From NCBI GenBank assembly GCA_964468375.1, contig CAYXUW010000117.1, positions 1 through 6,374 of the forward strand: a stretch of 6,374 bases of DNA, read 5' to 3'. Below are positions 4,372-6,374 of this stretch, piece after piece. The position numbers and the translations under genes were made by a program. Source of the DNA: CAYXUW01 sp964468375. GTDB lineage: Bacteria; Planctomycetota; Phycisphaerae; Sedimentisphaerales; Anaerobacaceae. The notes under the pieces are model-generated. The model did not search any database and had not been told where the DNA came from. It worked only from the letters and a program-made list of their open reading frames with translations. Position 1 is the stretch's first letter. Each line of letters begins with the position of its first letter.

Positions 4372-6251
4372 TGCAACATTCCCGAATAACCAAACATATA
4401 GTAGAAAAAGTAAGTATTAGCGAATTTTTTCGCCAATACCGCACGCATAAGCTCCCTGTTGTTGTTCATATTCTGGCCGATTTTGAGAAACTCGTCATAT
4501 CGGCTTATTACTTCGGCATCTATTTGTCGTCCACCCGGATCAACTTCCTTTCGGGTTATCCCCACATAAAGCACAATAGCTTCCTGGTAATGCCGAGGAA
4601 TATCCTCGTAGCCGAAATCGTCAAGGCGTGGCAGGTTTTCGACCAGTTTATCCAGCTGCCTGCTCAGAAGATAATGCGCCATAAGATATTCGAATGCCAT
4701 TTTATTGTACCTGTTTCTCCGTAACAGCTCATCCAACAAGAGCTCCTCGTCGTAAGTTACATATTCATGGTCGTTAGTCATCATAACTGAGCGCAAATAC
4801 CGGATTCGCTCATCATTTTCAAGCTCTGGATCGCTTTCAAGGCGCTGTAATATATCCCTTGCTTCTCGGCCGTATATCAGATTTCTGCTCAATGCGCCGA
4901 GGTATACTCTGGCTGTTTCTATTTGTCTTTTAACTATATTTATCAAAGCAAGCTGCTTCAGAATATAGGGGCTGTTGTCAGTCATCGGTAGAAATTCCAA
5001 GCCGACTTCTTCAGCCACATTAACAATACCCAGGTCCAGGCACACCTCAGCCCGTTCCATATACAGGACATTACCACGAGGGAACTGACAAAATACTAAA
5101 TCAGAATTATGGTAATCCTGAGGATAGAAAAACATTTCATCACCCAGCTGATTGGTATAATACAGCGCTCGATTAACAGCGTTGTTGCAAAAAGGGAAAT
5201 ACGGCTTCAATGAACCTTCGCTAACAACATTCAGCACTTGAGGCCATTTTCTGAGATTGGTAAAATAGCCGACCTGGAGCACTCGCTTGGCTTTCAGGTC
5301 GAATGAAAGAATAAAACTTAGTAAAGTAATAAGAGCAAGAATCGCTGTTTGCATAATCCACTTATACTTGTCCGGAAAAAGATTATCTGATTCACGGCTG
5401 CGTTGTAATTGACGCGAAGCGCGCTCGCCTTGGGCCGCTTTCTGGACACCATGACTCAGAAGAACAATCGGAATAAACACGAATAAAATTATCTCGAAAA
5501 TTCTTGCCCATTTCTCCTTGTCGAAGTTCTGTCGTGTCTGAACAAAAGGATTTGAGTATATGTATAACTCGTTCGGCTCCAGTTTAAAAACATAGATACC
5601 CACAAACCAGCAGACAGCCAGTCCGAGCAAAAGATTAAAACAGGCTAAAAGCGGTTTGTCTCGATTAAAGTACTCAAACAAAACCGCTAATACTATAAAA
5701 ACCAAAGCTGTAACTCCGGTGACGTAGTAGAGAATACCTGAGATTACAAGAAACGATATTGCTCTAAACCGGCCGAGATGGGGCGAAATCTTTTCATGCA
5801 GAAAAGAAAAAAAGACTACTATCAAAAGTGCCACAGCCATGCTCAATGGATTCTCGTATCTTCCGCATATCATCAAAATTAGAATCGCGGGAATAAAACA
5901 TGCAATTCTCAAATAACTGTCTTTCGGTATGTGGGTCAATCGCACCGCAAAATAGAATAACCCATAGGCAATCAGGGTTACACACAAAGCACCTATCCAG
6001 GGATAGTACAGCAGTTGAGTCAAAAATGTCGACAGATATTGACTGGGCCCACCGGGATAACTGAGGCAATCCTGTAAAAATACCCAGCCTGTTTTGAAAA
6101 ATGGCCGCTTGCAGGACGTTTCAAAGTGATAATACACAAGCTCAGTTTTAACAAACAGATGTAAGAAAAGGTAAAATGCGCCAAAAAATAAAACATATAC
6201 AACAGATAAATTGCGTTCTCGCCCCACCAGATTTTTAATTGTCGGCTGCAT
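4368..6251 (-). CDS. Multi-pass membrane protein with helical C-terminal domain (DUF6057-like)
   Basis: This 627-aa protein has about eight or nine membrane helices in its first half: near 17-33, 81-103, 113-130, 134-151, 163-194 (one or two helices), 201-222, 250-266 and 298-316. The conserved-looking loops include YPGGPSQYLSTF (65-76) and a long charged loop at 269-297. The second half (about 320-627) is soluble and almost all alpha-helical, with regularly spaced Leu/Ala/Tyr positions typical of TPR-like repeats. From memory it resembles the DUF6057 family of Bacteroidetes and Planctomycetes, whose function is unknown. It does not look like a transporter or glycosyltransferase I can name. 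ATG at 6251 has AGGGG (6260-6264) 8 nt upstream. Its stop overlaps the ATG of the haem propeller gene, so the two are made together and may form a membrane complex. Confidence 0.85.
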   Translation of the reverse strand: MQPTIKNLVGRERNLSVVYVLFFGAFYLFLHLFVKTELVYYHFETSCKRPFFKTGWVFLQDCLSYPGGPSQYLSTFLTQLLYYPWIGALCVTLIAYGLFYFAVRLTHIPKDSYLRIACFIPAILILMICGRYENPLSMAVALLIVVFFSFLHEKISPHLGRFRAISFLVISGILYYVTGVTALVFIVLAVLFEYFNRDKPLLACFNLLLGLAVCWFVGIYVFKLEPNELYIYSNPFVQTRQNFDKEKWARIFEIILFVFIPIVLLSHGVQKAAQGERASRQLQRSRESDNLFPDKYKWIMQTAILALITLLSFILSFDLKAKRVLQVGYFTNLRKWPQVLNVVSEGSLKPYFPFCNNAVNRALYYTNQLGDEMFFYPQDYHNSDLVFCQFPRGNVLYMERAEVCLDLGIVNVAEEVGLEFLPMTDNSPYILKQLALINIVKRQIETARVYLGALSRNLIYGREARDILQRLESDPELENDERIRYLRSVMMTNDHEYVTYDEELLLDELLRRNRYNKMAFEYLMAHYLLSRQLDKLVENLPRLDDFGYEDIPRHYQEAIVLYVGITRKEVDPGGRQIDAEVISRYDEFLKIGQNMNNNRELMRAVLAKKFANTYFFYYMFGYSGMLQ

Positions 6252-6374
6252 TTAGCTTGCCCCTGCACAGATTTCAGTCTTATACAATAGCGATGCTCAG
6301 ACTTTAGTAGTGCAGATAACTTCGTATTGTGTAAGTAATTATTTTAGCCGCATTAAACATCAAGATGCGAAAAA
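6252..6374 (-). promoter_or_regulatory. Upstream region of the membrane protein/haem propeller operon
   Basis: Apart from the AGGGG ribosome binding site at 6260-6264, the best promoter element on the minus strand is TATAAG (plus 6279-6284, 5/6 match to TATAAT). It has no good -35 hexamer 16-18 nt upstream. A transcript from it would have a very short leader of about 20 nt. No gene, hairpin terminator or recognised RNA is seen up to the window edge, so the operon could also extend from genes further right. Confidence 0.25.

Noticed and set aside
6316..6327. ATAACTTCGTAT, matching 12 of 13 bases of a loxP arm
   Set aside because: The facing arm is missing after the 8-bp spacer position, and there is no phage context. 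It is a chance match.
6365..6374. ATG near the right end as the start of a plus-strand gene
   Set aside because: No ribosome binding site precedes it, and only three codons are visible.

Overview
The window most likely comes from a planctomycete (PVC superphylum), probably of the Phycisphaerae/Sedimentisphaerales type. The best evidence is the gene at 165-476 (minus). Its first ~60 residues match the short basic protein family that I know from Chlamydiae, Verrucomicrobia and Planctomycetes (DR.LK...L..HRNVL.R.ER......RW..GDS.FGLPKV). The other genes fit an environmental, probably anaerobic or sedimentary, member of this group: an RRM/RGG RNA-binding protein, a SPOR-like membrane protein and a membrane protein/haem beta-propeller pair. 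Taxonomy rests on recalled family patterns, not on a search.

Layout, left to right. (1) 165-1239, minus strand: a two-gene operon, transcribed as a single-pass membrane protein with a SPOR-like C-terminal domain and then the PVC small basic protein. The gap between them is 16 nt, and a plausible promoter lies at 1347-1375. (2) 1240-1690: an intergenic stretch from which the two strands diverge. Its right half holds an untracked 49-codon ORF (1477-1626) and a chain of mutually exclusive hairpins that could hide the TTG start of the next gene. (3) 1691-2200, plus strand: two tandem paralogous small proteins (85 and 82 aa) sharing six aligned cysteines, function unknown. (4) 2203-2547, minus strand: an RRM protein with an RGG/glycine-rich tail, facing the second cysteine protein with only 2 nt between the stop codons and no terminator between them. 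(5) 2735-2770: a perfect 16-bp terminator hairpin. (6) 2821-6251, minus strand: a translationally coupled pair overlapping by ATGA. The upstream gene is a multi-pass membrane protein with a large helical C-terminal domain (DUF6057-like). The downstream gene is an exported PD40/TolB-type beta-propeller with one CLNCH haem-binding motif.

How the parts may work together. The 2821-6251 pair is the most system-like element: a membrane protein and an envelope-facing single-haem propeller made from one transcript. I recall the same combination from Bacteroidetes, where its function is also unknown. The cysteine-protein pair and its leader look like a second, regulated module. No mobile element, tRNA, rRNA or CRISPR array is visible.
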